A DNA stretch of 64,000 bases from Entamoeba invadens IP1 (lineage: Eukaryota > Evosea > Mastigamoebida > Endamoebidae). This document shows, piece by piece, positions 42,343-53,467 of the stretch. A model generated the notes under the pieces. The model was not told the origin of the DNA and did no database searches. It saw only the letters and a program-made list of their open reading frames with translations. The position numbers and the translations under genes were made by a program. The stretch lies in NCBI RefSeq assembly GCF_000330505.1, contig NW_004440286.1:125775-189774 (forward strand), in the 5' to 3' direction. How positions within the stretch are numbered: position 1 is the first letter of the stretch; each line of letters opens with the position of its first letter.

Positions 42343-44205
42343 TTATTCCGTTATCTTCTGTATAACATTTTCCACGTCAGCAATGTCAAATTCATAACAT
42401 TCACTCCTTCCTCTAATAAAAGTATTAACCGCCGAATAGCATTTTCTCAGTTTGTCTTCTATTCGAATGGACGTTTGAGTGGCATCGACATACGTTGGAA
42501 TTTCTTCTGCAAGAAGCAATTTTCTATTTTCCAACACGAAGACTGGAATGAATGGCGCCTTTTCTTTTAATATGAGTGTGTCATATTGCTGTGAAACAAT
42601 TGGTCCATTGAACACCATTTCCATATTACGAAAGTTCTTGTCTTTTTGAAGCTCCTTTGTGTAGTTCTCTGCTTTGTCGCCTTTCCATTGTGAACTTTTT
42701 AGTCCACAGTACACACTGAATGTCGCGTCGTAATTCTTTAGTTCTAAGAACTTGGCGCCAAGAATTAACATCTTCTTGTAGTCTTTTGTGGTAATCAACT
42801 CGTTCAAACACCACTTGTTGAATTTCATCGAAACGTCTTCAAAACAATTTTGCTTGTGAGTGACTTCCTGGCTGGTGAGAATGTTCTTTTCACGAAGAAC
42901 AAGGTCTTGCACTTTCATCCTTCGAAGTTCTTTGAACATCATTCCTGTGATCTCCTCACATGTGTTTTGTGGTATTTTCCCACCTTTTACGTCCGTGACA
43001 CCTTTGGCCTTTTCAGTGAAGTAGTTGAGAGAGACCTTCCCCATGAATTCAACTTGACTTTCAGTGAACATGTCACCCCAATACTCTAAAAATGATTTAC
43101 AAACAGAGAAATAGACATTGGCGCAGTCCGTAGTTAACAACTGAACGTTGTCTTTAATGAATTGCAACACTGTTTTCTGTGTTGTGAAATACGGGAGTGT
43201 TGTCATATAGAATCTGACATACCCAAGTGAGACGGAGTCTTTACTAAACAACAGAGTCGACAATGTCTCCACGCTTAAACACAACGCAACTTTCATTCTA
43301 CTCTCTTTGAAGTCGTAGATTCCCGTTTCGTCTATTCCTTTGAGTACAAAAGACTCATATCTCAGTGCTGTCTTGAGTATCCCATAGCCTAGTTTATTAA
43401 CAAATCCCTCTTTATTATCGTCAGAGACTACAAAGCCAGAGAACACGTAAGCCATCTCCTTCACGTGTTTTGTTATTTCAGTGAATCGTCTCATCAACTG
43501 TTTTGTTGGGTTTGGCAACTCCAAGATGTGGTGTTGTAGATTCTTAATATCTTTATCAGTGTATTTCTCCTTATTAATATCGACCAACTGAAACGTTCTA
43601 AATACGGAAGATGATGTCATTTTAAGTAACATTATACTGAGTGCCACCTTCTGACTCGCTTCTAAATGTCTGTGCACCTCACATACAAAATTATTAGTTT
43701 TAAGAAATCCATAATTCTCTTTCAGTTGTCGAACATTTTGGAGTGCTTCTAATAATGACGAATAACTGAATTCGGGAACATCTTTTAACAACTCTGCACA
43801 AAGTGGGGTGGTGTATTCATAAGATGGTACAACTCCACTTCCCATCAATGACTTCTCGAGTTCCCTACTACATCTACACACAAGTCGACTTTGTGTTCTT
43901 CCGAATGCTTTGAGGAAGACTAAATTTGGCTCAAATGTAGTTTTAATGAGCTCAGATTGTTGAAAATAGTCTGACACAGAATTAAACTCGATTTTCTGAG
44001 TAACATCTTCTGACATTTGCAAAGCGTTAATGAAAGGAATAACAGACTTCCTGTTGGTGAATTTAGTGTTTGGATTGAATGCTTGAAGTGAAATGAATTC
44101 TCCTATAATAGTCTCAGGTATCAGAACTCCTTCATGTGTGACAATGCTAGACGTTGAATATTTACGCGTGTTGTTCTTCGCGTAGATCTTTGTTGTTAAA
44201 CACAT
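42343..44205 (-). CDS. RasGEF-domain protein with REM
   Basis: A 620-aa predicted Ras-family exchange factor. Near residues 305-385 there is a REM-like (RasGEF_N) module: SVETLSTLLF, then FYMTTLPYFTTQKTVLQFI and FLEYWGDMF. The last ~170 residues fit a CDC25-type catalytic domain: FNKWCLNELI, ILGAKFLELKNYDATFSVYCGL, the helical hairpin region, and PFIPVFVLENRKLL near the IPxLG position. The N-terminal ~300 residues are helical and unassigned; a RhoGAP-like fold there is possible but I could not support it. Domain assignment is by pattern only. Confidence 0.65.
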   Translation of the reverse strand: MCLTTKIYAKNNTRKYSTSSIVTHEGVLIPETIIGEFISLQAFNPNTKFTNRKSVIPFINALQMSEDVTQKIEFNSVSDYFQQSELIKTTFEPNLVFLKAFGRTQSRLVCRCSRELEKSLMGSGVVPSYEYTTPLCAELLKDVPEFSYSSLLEALQNVRQLKENYGFLKTNNFVCEVHRHLEASQKVALSIMLLKMTSSSVFRTFQLVDINKEKYTDKDIKNLQHHILELPNPTKQLMRRFTEITKHVKEMAYVFSGFVVSDDNKEGFVNKLGYGILKTALRYESFVLKGIDETGIYDFKESRMKVALCLSVETLSTLLFSKDSVSLGYVRFYMTTLPYFTTQKTVLQFIKDNVQLLTTDCANVYFSVCKSFLEYWGDMFTESQVEFMGKVSLNYFTEKAKGVTDVKGGKIPQNTCEEITGMMFKELRRMKVQDLVLREKNILTSQEVTHKQNCFEDVSMKFNKWCLNELITTKDYKKMLILGAKFLELKNYDATFSVYCGLKSSQWKGDKAENYTKELQKDKNFRNMEMVFNGPIVSQQYDTLILKEKAPFIPVFVLENRKLLLAEEIPTYVDATQTSIRIEDKLRKCYSAVNTFIRGRSECYEFDIADVENVIQKITE

Positions 44206-45766
44206 CCAATCTCTTTATGTATTTTCTCTATCTCTTTTTTGGTACTTCAGAAAACCACCAAATCTTTAACTTTATTATTTGGTTAAACAATCACTGAAAT
44301 GCTTCTTTGTCGTATTATTTTAATTCAATGAACCAATCGTTTTATTATTCTATTTAATCATTGTAATGTATTATTACTATTAACTATATATTACTAAATC
44401 GTAGATACCTCTATAATCGTTATAGATTTGCCATTTGATTGGCATTTATACTATTAGTAAAACAAAAAATGATGTTTAATTGTAATAGATAATTAATTAA
44501 ACAAAACTATCAAATCTATTACAACCACATACTATTTTTATTATAATATACTATTTTTAACAGTTTTTGAACCCAAAAGGGGACAATTGTTTAAAACTAT
44601 TATTTAATGAATATTTTACTATGTGTAATGGTTTTTATAATAATTTAAAGTGTAATATCAAAATGCTATTTAAAGAAAAAGTTGATATACAGTATGACAA
44701 GTTTGACTTAAACGACTAGTTTGGGTTAAATGGTAAAAATTATAGTTCAATTATAATATTTTTCGAACTATAACCTGAACTAATAAATTGCTTTTTTATA
44801 ATCAAGTTTATATAAAAAATTGAATAATAAAAAGCAAGTCAAAAACCCAAACACACTATATAAAGAATAAGAAAGCTATAAAACAGTAAAGATACTAATA
44901 AACTACTACATATTCATGATCATCACCAACATTTTAATGTGAACACAAACAATAAAGTTTTATCAAAATTTGACGAATAAAGTAACTATAATAGTTCAAA
45001 TTCAATTCAATTATAAATACAGTCTGACTTCTCCAGAGTGTGTAATTATTATTTTTGTTGTTCTCTATTATTTGGGCATTTCTTAAGAACAAACCCGAAT
45101 ATAACATAAACTTGCTTTTTAAAGAGTTGGTCCACGTTTTATTAGCCAAAATCAAGCGGAAATTCTTAATAAATCCCACTCTTGACAGGTTTAGCAGTTT
45201 TTCCTTTCGTTGAATTCGTTTTTATGGATATTATTATTTAATTAAGTTAAAAGCAGTATTCTTCCATCGCGATAAGAAATACTGCTGATTTATCATATTA
45301 AAATAAATATAAAGTAACACAAACGTTTTCGAATGAAGTAGAAAATGTTTGACGTGTTTGAACTCAACGAAACAAACACGTTAAAACATATAAAACAATA
45401 CTTAACATGTGTTTTGGTTTTATTTTTCAAGATCAGAGTGTAACATAAAACAATAGAATTAATAATAATTTAAATATTATTTTATTTAACCATTTAATTT
45501 TTTTCTAGTTTAACCCACTGTTTACTATAATAATTGGTTTTTAAACCATTAACGTGAACCATTTAAGGCAAACTTGTCTAACTGTACAACTATTAACACA
45601 AATTACCATCTAAAATTTCAATTATTTTTAATAGTAAATAATGACAAATTAATAGTTTCCCAGAAGTTCATATTGCCTATGTTTAACAATGAAGAACACA
45701 CAAATAAATATTTTGAAGACTCTCTTTTGACACAAAACGTAAAGATGGATAAAAAGACTAAAAAAA
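44206..45766. other. AT-rich intergenic region, 1.5 kb
   Basis: No supported gene. A hairpin (stem 45252-45263 with 45274-45286, one bulge, loop CCATCGCGAT) stands out as less AT-rich than its surroundings. An 81-codon minus-strand ORF at 44934-45179 looks like spacer composition. Confidence 0.5.
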
Positions 45767-47866
45767 TTAAACTGGTGCGTATCTCCTGTATCTACACACG
45801 CTGACTCTGTTTGTCAACAGTCTTCCCCCGTTCATTTTTAACATCGGAATTACCTTTCTTCTCATGATTTTATTGTCTTTGATATGAAGTACTCTGTATT
45901 TCGTTGACTTGACCATAGAGTCAAACAGTTTCGCGTCACTCCACGGTGTTTCACAGAACTCGTTCAACTGCACTCCAAGTGCGTTGTCTATCATTTGTGT
46001 GTCTTCATAGGTCAAATCGCTCCACTTGATTCTGTTTCTTCTAGTTTCTTCAGTCGCTTTCCCAATATTGAGGTACAAGACACCGACGTCTTGGATGTCC
46101 GCACTCAACACTTTTTCGAAAATATTTTGGAAACTCCCGAAGTATGGAATACATGGGTTCCCAAGCTCTTTCATTGCTTGGATCAAATTCGGATAACTGC
46201 CGTCTTTAGGGTTAGTCAATTCGTTCACCCACTCCCGCGTATCCATCAAATCCGGTCTGAGTTGTGGCTTCGCAAATCTGTTCAATCTGAATGAGGAGAA
46301 CCCGATCGAAAGTCCCAACGTTGCAAGGAGGTTGTGTCGCAAGTAATACAACTGCACAATCACTTCAATGAAATACTCGTGGAATTCTTTGTTTAATATG
46401 ATGTCATTAATCGATTCATAAAGTGATTGCGACACCCAATACGCCAAGATATCGACTTTCTTCTTTAATCGGCTGCACCCATTCCCGCTCGTCTCATTTG
46501 TTTCGAATAAAAAATAGCTCGCGGTTGGCACTTTGTGAATATCTGTACATGTGCTTCGGTGAGTTTTTGAGCTACAAGTCGTGGAGAGAGTAACACGTAG
46601 AAATACTGTTGTGGGAATCTTTTGACCTTTTCAATCAACACATTTGGATCAAAAGAGACTCTCATCGATTGGACTATAGACCCGGTGTCATGGAGTGTTT
46701 TAAAGGCTTGGACGATCTCCAAGAAGATCTTATACATCCCCATCATGTACGTTTCACTAAACACATTCGGCACTTTCCTCCAATACTCAAGGAGATACGC
46801 CACACTCGCTGCTTTCTTTTCTTCGTCTTTCACACTACTTATTATTCTATTCGACGCACTTCATAGTAATTCAATGAACAAACAAATGGATCAGACTCGC
46901 AAAGAACTCTTCATACGAGACTCCAAATATGATCGGCATCCACGAATACGCTCGAGAGAAGTTCTCCTTATTGCCATTGAACCCTTTGAAGTATGACATC
47001 GGAACTCGACTCATTTTATCAAAGTATTCCCCAAGTTCTTGCTTCGACCGCTGGTTTGAGAACTCAAACGACTTGAAGTTGTCCGGGTGAGTGAGCGCAT
47101 TACATGTGAACAATTTCTCCTTCCAATTTATCGGCATGTCGATCATCAAATTTGATAATATCGCAAATTGCGAGACGACATCACACAAGCAGAACGCACC
47201 AATTCCAGTGTTTCTGTCGTCCGAGTTTTTCGACGACGCTCTTTCTCTGAGCAAAGTGTTGGACTGGGTCATTGACGGTGCTTGAGAGCCAAGCGCCTGC
47301 GTCGAAGAAGCCAATGGTGATATGTTTTCTTTGAAGGGGAGTTCTTGTGACACGTTGATTTTTGACCGATGGGATGACACTGAAATGGTGTTGATAGCAT
47401 TTTCAAGGAAGAGGAGTGTGTACACTACACTCTCTATTTTGAGGGTTTTCGTGAGGAGGGAAAAGTAATCGACTGACTGCGAGGTCAAAAATCCTTCAAT
47501 GAAATTGGAAATGTCTGCGAGGAGGGTGTAGAATAAGTAATGGAGTCGGACCAAGTAAGACGTATGATTGGTGGGGCAGTCATCAATTAATGCATCTGCG
47601 TAGGTGTGGAGTTCTTTCATAAACTGCGTGATGTTTGCGTGCAACACACCTTTCTCTTGTTTTGCTTCTAAATCTCGTTTTATTATGCGTATTTTTTGAT
47701 ACGTGGGATATCCCCTTAAGTCCTCAATAACTATTGGAGGAATCACAGGGTCTACTTTTCGGGCACCAAGTGTCGCAGTCATCGCCCGGCGAGTAGAAAT
47801 ACAGCTTTGGACCAATTTGCGTGGAGTCGCCGACTGAAAGGTTGAGGTTGGATTAAAGTGACTCAT
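45767..47866 (-). CDS. RasGEF-domain protein, three segments, apparent frameshift
   Basis: Predicted Ras exchange factor of about 690 aa. Exon 1 is 47866-46884, followed by an intron (donor GTTTGT at 46883, acceptor TAG at 46835). Exon 2 starts at 46834. The sequence then reads SPRLVAQKLTEAHVQIFTK, the opening of the RasGEF catalytic domain. It runs to a stop at 46465 in that frame. The rest of the catalytic domain (KKKVDILAYWVSQSL and CIPYFGSFQNIF) is in the minus-1 frame, down to 45767. No intron with acceptable ends explains the shift. A run of six T (plus strand A 46509-46514) is the likely place for a lost base. This could be a sequencing error or a genuine inactivating mutation. The start ATG is 47866; the upstream GTG at 47884 is not a start. 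Confidence 0.7.
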
Positions 47867-47884
47867 AAAAATTTGAAGATCCAC

Positions 47885-49665
47885 AGTTCCCTTGTTTTTT
47901 GGTCTTTTTCTTGAATTCGCTTGTTTTAAATATCTATTTTGTCATTACCTAACCGTTTCCCATTAGTTCGGTGTTTTTTAAATTACCATTACTTATTAAC
48001 AAACTTATTAAATTTAAAATGGTTAATAGTATTGAAGACGATGTTTTTATGACTAAATAATTCTCATTAAAACTCAGGCATCTTCCTTTTGAAAAAATTG
48101 TTCAAAAATAATTTATTTTAGTTTCTAAAACAAATTTTAAATAACATTTTAGTTTAAACCAGAATAGAATGAAAGTTAGTTTATTTTAATAACAATTATT
48201 TTATATTGTTTTTCTATTTCTTATAGTTTAAAATATTAAATGTTATTTAATAATCAAGTAATAAGATATTATACTATTTTTATAATAATATTTTTATTTG
48301 TGTATTTTAAATATGTTATTAATATGTTTTTTTAAATGTTTTTTAAAAAATATTTGACAAATTATAAATTCAAACTAAAACAAAATAAAAATTATTATAT
48401 AATTTAATGGTAATTATATTTAATAATATAAATTTATTTTAATAAGGAATCTTTAAAACAAATATAAATAGACAAGTTGATTATTTTTTTTTTCTTTAAT
48501 AACCTTTATATATATAAAAATATTAAAATGAATAGTAAAAATATATAAATAGGTATCTGTATAGTTAAATAATAAGTTATTAATTAAAATAAAACCAATA
48601 ATAAACAGTAATTATTTTGAATGAAAATCTAGACTTTCAAATTAGTATAAATAAACTATATTTTAATAAGTAAATAAGATTTAATTAAGTAATTGTAATT
48701 ATTCTATTATTATTGAGTTAAAATTATCAACTTAATTGGATAACTTTTTTGAAAGTTGAAAAGTTAATTAAAATTGTTGAATTTTTACAAGAATAATCAA
48801 ACCATTTTTTAATAATATTTCTATTTAAAAATTCATTTAATTTACAAGAAAAGTCGATTATATTTCTGAATTGAAAAGTCTGCATTTTTTCAAGTGTTGA
48901 CTTGTTTTTTGTAATAAAACTGGTGTTTTTTAAGTTGTAATTGCATAATAACCATAAAAATATAAATACATATAACAACATATTGTAAACATTACAGTTG
49001 TAATTAACTTAAATAAACGGGTAAAACAGATAACAAATAATAAAATAAGCAATTTTTATTATGTATTATCAACATAAAATACCCGTAATTGCACATTATT
49101 ATATTCTAATACAAATATGCATATAAAAATAATAATTCGATTGTTGTATAATAATTGGTTCAAATATTTTACAATTTCTGGTATGAAAAATTTGGTAAAA
49201 AAAAGATAGGGATGCCTAACGGTTGTTTCATATAAATATCTTAATATTTTCGGTATAGGAATAATTTATAAACACAAAAATAAGTGTTAAATATCAACAG
49301 TAAAAAAATAATAATATTTATATTAATAGTTAAATAATAGTAGAAGTAACTTAACCAATTAAAAACGGTTTGATTGGAGTTTTTAATTAATAATTAATTT
49401 TAATAAAAAATAATTAATACTTGTCTTAAACCCAATTTTTTCGAACATTAAAAACGAAAAAAAAACGAAAAAAACAAGATTATTTGGTTCAAAAAACAAA
49501 CGGTTTTGTTTTTGAATATATTATGCTTGCTATTTCAAAAATTTGGTCTTTTTTCCAAAGAGAAACGACAAAATACCAGTGAATTGACTAAAGATCAAAC
49601 TTTTTCAAAAAGGTTGTTAAAAAAAATAAATTGGGATTTGAACTAAAATTAAACAGAAGACAAAT
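47885..49665. other. AT-rich intergenic region, 1.8 kb
   Basis: Extremely AT-rich divergent spacer upstream of the RasGEF (minus) and the amylase gene (plus). An 84-codon minus-strand ORF (48727-48981) is Asn/Phe/Lys rich with no motif, and I do not call it. Nothing else is supported. Confidence 0.5.
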
Positions 49666-51273
49666 ATGTTCATTTCGTTCTCATTACTCTTACTTTTAGT
49701 GTCTTCTTTTGACACTTCTAAATTCCGAGGACTAACTGTTTACCAAATTTTTGTGTCTACATTTTCTGATGGAGACGCATCTGGATTTCAGAATGGATGG
49801 GGATCAACGTCAACAACTTTTTCAGGCAATTTGCAAGGTATTATTACAAAACTTCCATATATCAGTAATTTAGGATTTAACGCCATTTGGATGACTCCGA
49901 TATTCGACCAAGGATACAACAACTCTCAAAGTTCGATCAACAGCAATTGCAAAAACCACCCCTCGACTGGGTACTTTTCAAACGACTACTTTTCAATAGA
50001 CCCACATTTTGGAACAACCACTGACTTCCAAAATTTGGTCAAGACTGCACATGAGAACGGATTGTTTGTTATTTTGGACGGTGTGTTTGGTCACTGGAAG
50101 TATCCAGAATGTTTATCCGATATAAAAGCATCACCGAACAATAAAAAGCCGGTTGCGCTTGCATCTACGAAAAACGTTGCCGATTACACCAAAAAAGACA
50201 CCCTCGACTTTTTCGTTGAAGTTGCGAAGTATTGGATCAAGAATTTCGACATAGATGGGTGGAGATTAGACGTGGCCAACGAGATCAGTTACACTGTCGG
50301 TGGTGTTACAACAAACATGTTGAGTTATATCAGAGACGCCGTACACGAAGCCGCTGAGGAAAACAAAAAGTTGAATAAGAAATGGGGTACACTCGGCTAT
50401 ATTGTTGGTGAAGTTTGGAAAGGGGGTATCGACGATTTGTTGAAATACTACGGCACTTCAGTGGACGACTCCGTTGACTCCTTCTTTGACTTCCCGGGGT
50501 ACTACGACATGATCAAAGTCGTCGCGCAAACTGCCGACAAAGAAACTTCGAGTACTGCGTCCAACATTTTCACTTCTATTAACAGAGTGTATGAAAAGAA
50601 GTATGAAAATTGGATGTTCCCCAACTTGATGATTGGAAACCATGACCTTCCACGTATTGGAAATTTGGTGAGAAACAGATGGAATGTCGCACAAGATACT
50701 GACAAGTACTTTGAAGCTCTGAGAATGGCTTTTGGAACACAAGCGATATTCCCGGGACCAATTACTGTGTATTACGGCGAAGAGACTGGTGATATTCTTG
50801 AGTGTTGGAACCAAAGCGGAGACTGTGGGGCTGCTAAAGACAACTGTGGAAGAACCAATTTCGTGAAGACGTTTATTCAAAGAGCGCAAGACGAAAGGGC
50901 TATTGTCGAAAGAGTTATTAAATTCAGAACAACACATCCCTCAATGTATAGCATTAATGCAGAAAGCACCGTCACACCATATTCTAATTCCGCTTCATTG
51001 TATGCAAGAAAGTACCTTGGCGATGACGACTGGAACAAAAATGTTATTATGGCAATAAACATGAAGAGCACCGCAGTCGAGTTTGATGTCGGGACATTTG
51101 CGTGCTTGAGAAACTTGTTCACAAACCAGACAATGAAAGTCGACAAGAAGATTACACTCCAAGCATTCTCAAGTGCTCTTTTCGTTGATTGTGACCCAAA
51201 ACAATCATCAGAGAGTGGCGTGTCAACTAGTTGGGTCATGTTCTTTGTCGCTCTTATAATGTTAACCATCTAG
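49666..51273 (+). CDS. Secreted GH13 alpha-amylase-family glucosidase with C-terminal anchor
   Basis: A 535-aa enzyme predicted to cleave alpha-glucans such as starch or glycogen. It has a signal peptide (about residues 1-14). The GH13 barrel motifs occur in order: LDGVFGHW (region I, with Gly where Asn is usual), GWRLDVANE with the nucleophile Asp near residue 200, VGEVW with the acid/base Glu, and IGNHDLPR with the stabilising Asp. The catalytic triad is complete. A beta-sandwich domain C follows. The last 17 residues are hydrophobic after a Ser-rich stretch (SSESGVSTS), fitting a GPI signal or membrane anchor. The barrel resembles bacterial neopullulanase or glucosidase types, so ancestral lateral transfer is plausible but unproven. 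Confidence 0.92.
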   Translation: MFISFSLLLLLVSSFDTSKFRGLTVYQIFVSTFSDGDASGFQNGWGSTSTTFSGNLQGIITKLPYISNLGFNAIWMTPIFDQGYNNSQSSINSNCKNHPSTGYFSNDYFSIDPHFGTTTDFQNLVKTAHENGLFVILDGVFGHWKYPECLSDIKASPNNKKPVALASTKNVADYTKKDTLDFFVEVAKYWIKNFDIDGWRLDVANEISYTVGGVTTNMLSYIRDAVHEAAEENKKLNKKWGTLGYIVGEVWKGGIDDLLKYYGTSVDDSVDSFFDFPGYYDMIKVVAQTADKETSSTASNIFTSINRVYEKKYENWMFPNLMIGNHDLPRIGNLVRNRWNVAQDTDKYFEALRMAFGTQAIFPGPITVYYGEETGDILECWNQSGDCGAAKDNCGRTNFVKTFIQRAQDERAIVERVIKFRTTHPSMYSINAESTVTPYSNSASLYARKYLGDDDWNKNVIMAINMKSTAVEFDVGTFACLRNLFTNQTMKVDKKITLQAFSSALFVDCDPKQSSESGVSTSWVMFFVALIMLTI

Positions 51274-51390
51274 AATTCAATTGATTCTTATGTCCCACAA
51301 ATACATTCTATATATTATAATGAATAGTAAAATATAGTATTAATATTAAAATAGAATCCACGTCATTGAATAGAAAATAAGACTCAATAC

Positions 51391-52467
51391 TCAATTAGAT
51401 AATACAACCTTATTATTTTCACATCCCGGGCAGTTGAAAAGAACATCATGGATGAAGATGTTGCATGTTTCGCAGAAACTCTTCGAGCATTTCTCGCATT
51501 TCCAGAACTTCATTTCCTCATCCTTCTTTTCCTCATACTTTTTACCACACGCGAAACACACTTCAGGCTCCTTTTCAAGCACAAATGGTTTCACCGGGAA
51601 CAAGAAGTGGAATGATCGTGCAAAGTGGTGAGAAAATATCAAATTTGCTTTACACACCTTACACTCCACGGGCAGTTCGCAATAGCAAAACCCACAAACA
51701 GGGCATTCATAATGCCCCAACCCAATTTTGGAGTGACACTCACATATAGTCGATCGCTCAAGTTCTCTTGGAAAGCCTACAAACAAGAGCTCGACTTTGG
51801 GCTCCTTGCCAGTCGCTTTATACCTCGGTGGTTCGATGAACGTTTTAATGACTTCTTCGGCGTGCTTTTCATTCATTATAGTGAAGTAGTCTCCTCCAGT
51901 GACTTTCGTCATTTGTCGCATCACGTGGACTTCTGCGGAAATGCTGATAACAGAGACTCTGATCAAGTTGTCTCTGACTTTCCCAATCGTCTCGAATATG
52001 TTCCCAGGGTCGCACGTTGATATTGCAGAAGTCACAAAAACGATTTCTCGACTGGTCATGTCTTTGGTATCTTTGAGGAACTGCAAACAGAGCTCCAGTG
52101 ATATTTGCACTGATATCGATCCATTGCACTTCCCCCACGCAGTTTCCTTCAACTTAGAAATGTTTCTTGTGAGTGGGCAAATGATGTCTGCGGTGCTATT
52201 TCGTGTTGCGACAAGACCAATTTGTGAGAGTGGGTTATCGACAAAGAAGTTGTCGAAGAAGTTATTCATTTTGGTGTTGATGAATGATATCCTCGTTGGG
52301 TGGAAGTCTTCATAATTCATCGGATACGACATGTCTATAACAAACAAGACAGACCGTTGCAATCCTCTTCTTGACCGGCTGTCTGCAGAAAACTCGTTTC
52401 TCCTTTCCCAAGTTTTCCAGCTCTCAAATGTGGATGATATTTGGGAGTCCTCCTGCTTCTTTTTCAT
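51391..52467 (-). CDS. SSL1: TFIIH subunit SSL1/p44 (GTF2H2)
   Basis: Core TFIIH subunit that stimulates the XPD helicase in transcription and nucleotide excision repair. It has 358 aa. The Ssl1-type vWA domain (about 38-215) begins RGLQRSVLFVIDMSYPM, and the run SREIVFVTSAISTCDPG is characteristic. Then come the first zinc domain (CECHSKIGLGHYECPVCGFCYCELPVECKVC region) and the C-terminal C4C4 RING-like domain (CFACGKKY, CEKCSKSFCETCNIFIHDVLFNCPGC). The protein is complete with the normal order of elements. Confidence 0.96.
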   Translation of the reverse strand: MKKKQEDSQISSTFESWKTWERRNEFSADSRSRRGLQRSVLFVIDMSYPMNYEDFHPTRISFINTKMNNFFDNFFVDNPLSQIGLVATRNSTADIICPLTRNISKLKETAWGKCNGSISVQISLELCLQFLKDTKDMTSREIVFVTSAISTCDPGNIFETIGKVRDNLIRVSVISISAEVHVMRQMTKVTGGDYFTIMNEKHAEEVIKTFIEPPRYKATGKEPKVELLFVGFPRELERSTICECHSKIGLGHYECPVCGFCYCELPVECKVCKANLIFSHHFARSFHFLFPVKPFVLEKEPEVCFACGKKYEEKKDEEMKFWKCEKCSKSFCETCNIFIHDVLFNCPGCENNKVVLSN

Positions 52468-52625
52468 TGTATCTTTTTTAGTTTTATTTATAACATTTTT
52501 TATTATCTTTATATAATAAAAATCTATTAACTTTTTTAACTATAATAATAACTAAATGGCGTGGAAACGGTTTGCATGGAAACCCTTTTTAACGAACTTC
52601 AACTGGAAACACCTGAGACCACACA

Positions 52626-52991
52626 ATGGCAGGCAAGAAGGTTACCTCGACACACTTCAGATGTGCCCCAACAAAGAAACAACCAAAGAGCCCAAAATAT
52701 GCTCGCTGCATCAAGTCCAACAGAATCAAATTGGATGAATTTGCCGTCATTAAATTCCCATTGAGCACTGAGACTGCTTTGAAAATGATCGAAGATCACA
52801 ACACTATCGTTTTCTTGTGCGACCAGAGAGCAAACAAGGCTACTATCAAGAGAGCTGTAGAGAAGAGATATCAAACTAAAGTTGTTAAGATCAACACCCT
52901 CGTCAGACTCGACGGACTTAAAAAGGCGTTTGTCAGACTCGCTCCTAATGTCGAGGCTATGGAGGTCGCTACTAAGATTGGACTCTTCTAA
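52626..52991 (+). CDS. RPL23A: 60S ribosomal protein L23a (uL23)
   Basis: Large-subunit protein at the polypeptide exit tunnel, where the signal recognition particle docks. It has 121 aa, including DEFAVIKFPLSTETALKMIEDHNTIVFL (abridged here by reference to residues 37-64), then KATIKRAVEKRYQTKVVKINTL and LAPNVEAMEVATKIG. The N-terminal basic extension is shorter than in animals. An upstream ATG at 52556 opens a different frame, overlapping the start by about 110 bp. It may be a regulatory uORF or simply 5' flank. Confidence 0.95.
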   Translation: MAGKKVTSTHFRCAPTKKQPKSPKYARCIKSNRIKLDEFAVIKFPLSTETALKMIEDHNTIVFLCDQRANKATIKRAVEKRYQTKVVKINTLVRLDGLKKAFVRLAPNVEAMEVATKIGLF

Positions 52992-53121
52992 TTGAATTCC
53001 TGTGTGGTCCTTCATAATACCCTTCACACTGCGTTGTATATAACAAATTCTATTATAAATAGTAAAATTAAGTATTAAAAAACCATCTAGTTTTATGCAA
53101 GGAAAACTTGAAAAAACATAA

Positions 53122-53467
53122 ATGGCAACACAACAGCTGAATAATGTTATTGAAGAGATTCAAACAGATATGGGGAAAAATGACTCCGACTACTATTTTG
53201 CACTGTTTAAAAACTTTGTAATGTGTCAAATAAGCAAAAGTGAGTACATCGATAAACTGAATGAAATATCACAGGCACATCCAAATGGTTTGTATATTGT
53301 TATCTTACAACATAGAGTTACTCTTTGATAAATAATAACAAGTAGTCATCCAACTTAATAACAAATTCATATCCGCTATTATATCAAAGGACGGAAATAC
53401 ATTCCAAGACATTATGATCCCACCAGTCAACACTATGACGGACGATAATTTGTATCCATTTGAATGA
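53122..53467 (+). CDS. Small SAGA Ada1/Hfi1 (Tad1)-like protein, two exons
   Basis: A 95-aa protein. The exons are 53122-53287 and 53346-53467, with a 58-bp intron (donor GTTTGT, acceptor GTAG) joining in phase. The first exon gives a helical stretch with YYFALFKNFVMCQISKSEY. The join continues HPNVIQLNNKFISAIIS, which together resembles the N-terminal SAGA-Tad1 motif (Yxx-L-x-F-L-xx-K-I-S-x-x-E, then the HN...I helix). A short tail ends NLYPFE. Read as a single ORF, the first exon would stop after a few intron-derived residues. The histone-fold part of full Ada1 is missing. The family call is tentative; the spliced gene itself is well supported. Confidence 0.6.

Noticed and set aside
45679..45804. 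Plus-strand ORF with MFNNEEHTNKYFED start
   Set aside because: It overlaps the 3' end of the RasGEF gene on the other strand, has no homology, and its upstream part is spacer.
48727..48981. 84-codon minus-strand ORF in the 1.8-kb spacer
   Set aside because: Asn/Phe/Ile/Lys-rich random-like composition, no recognisable domain.
52556..52738. 60-codon ORF starting upstream of RPL23A
   Set aside because: It overlaps RPL23A in another frame and its residues do not resemble a protein; at most a uORF.
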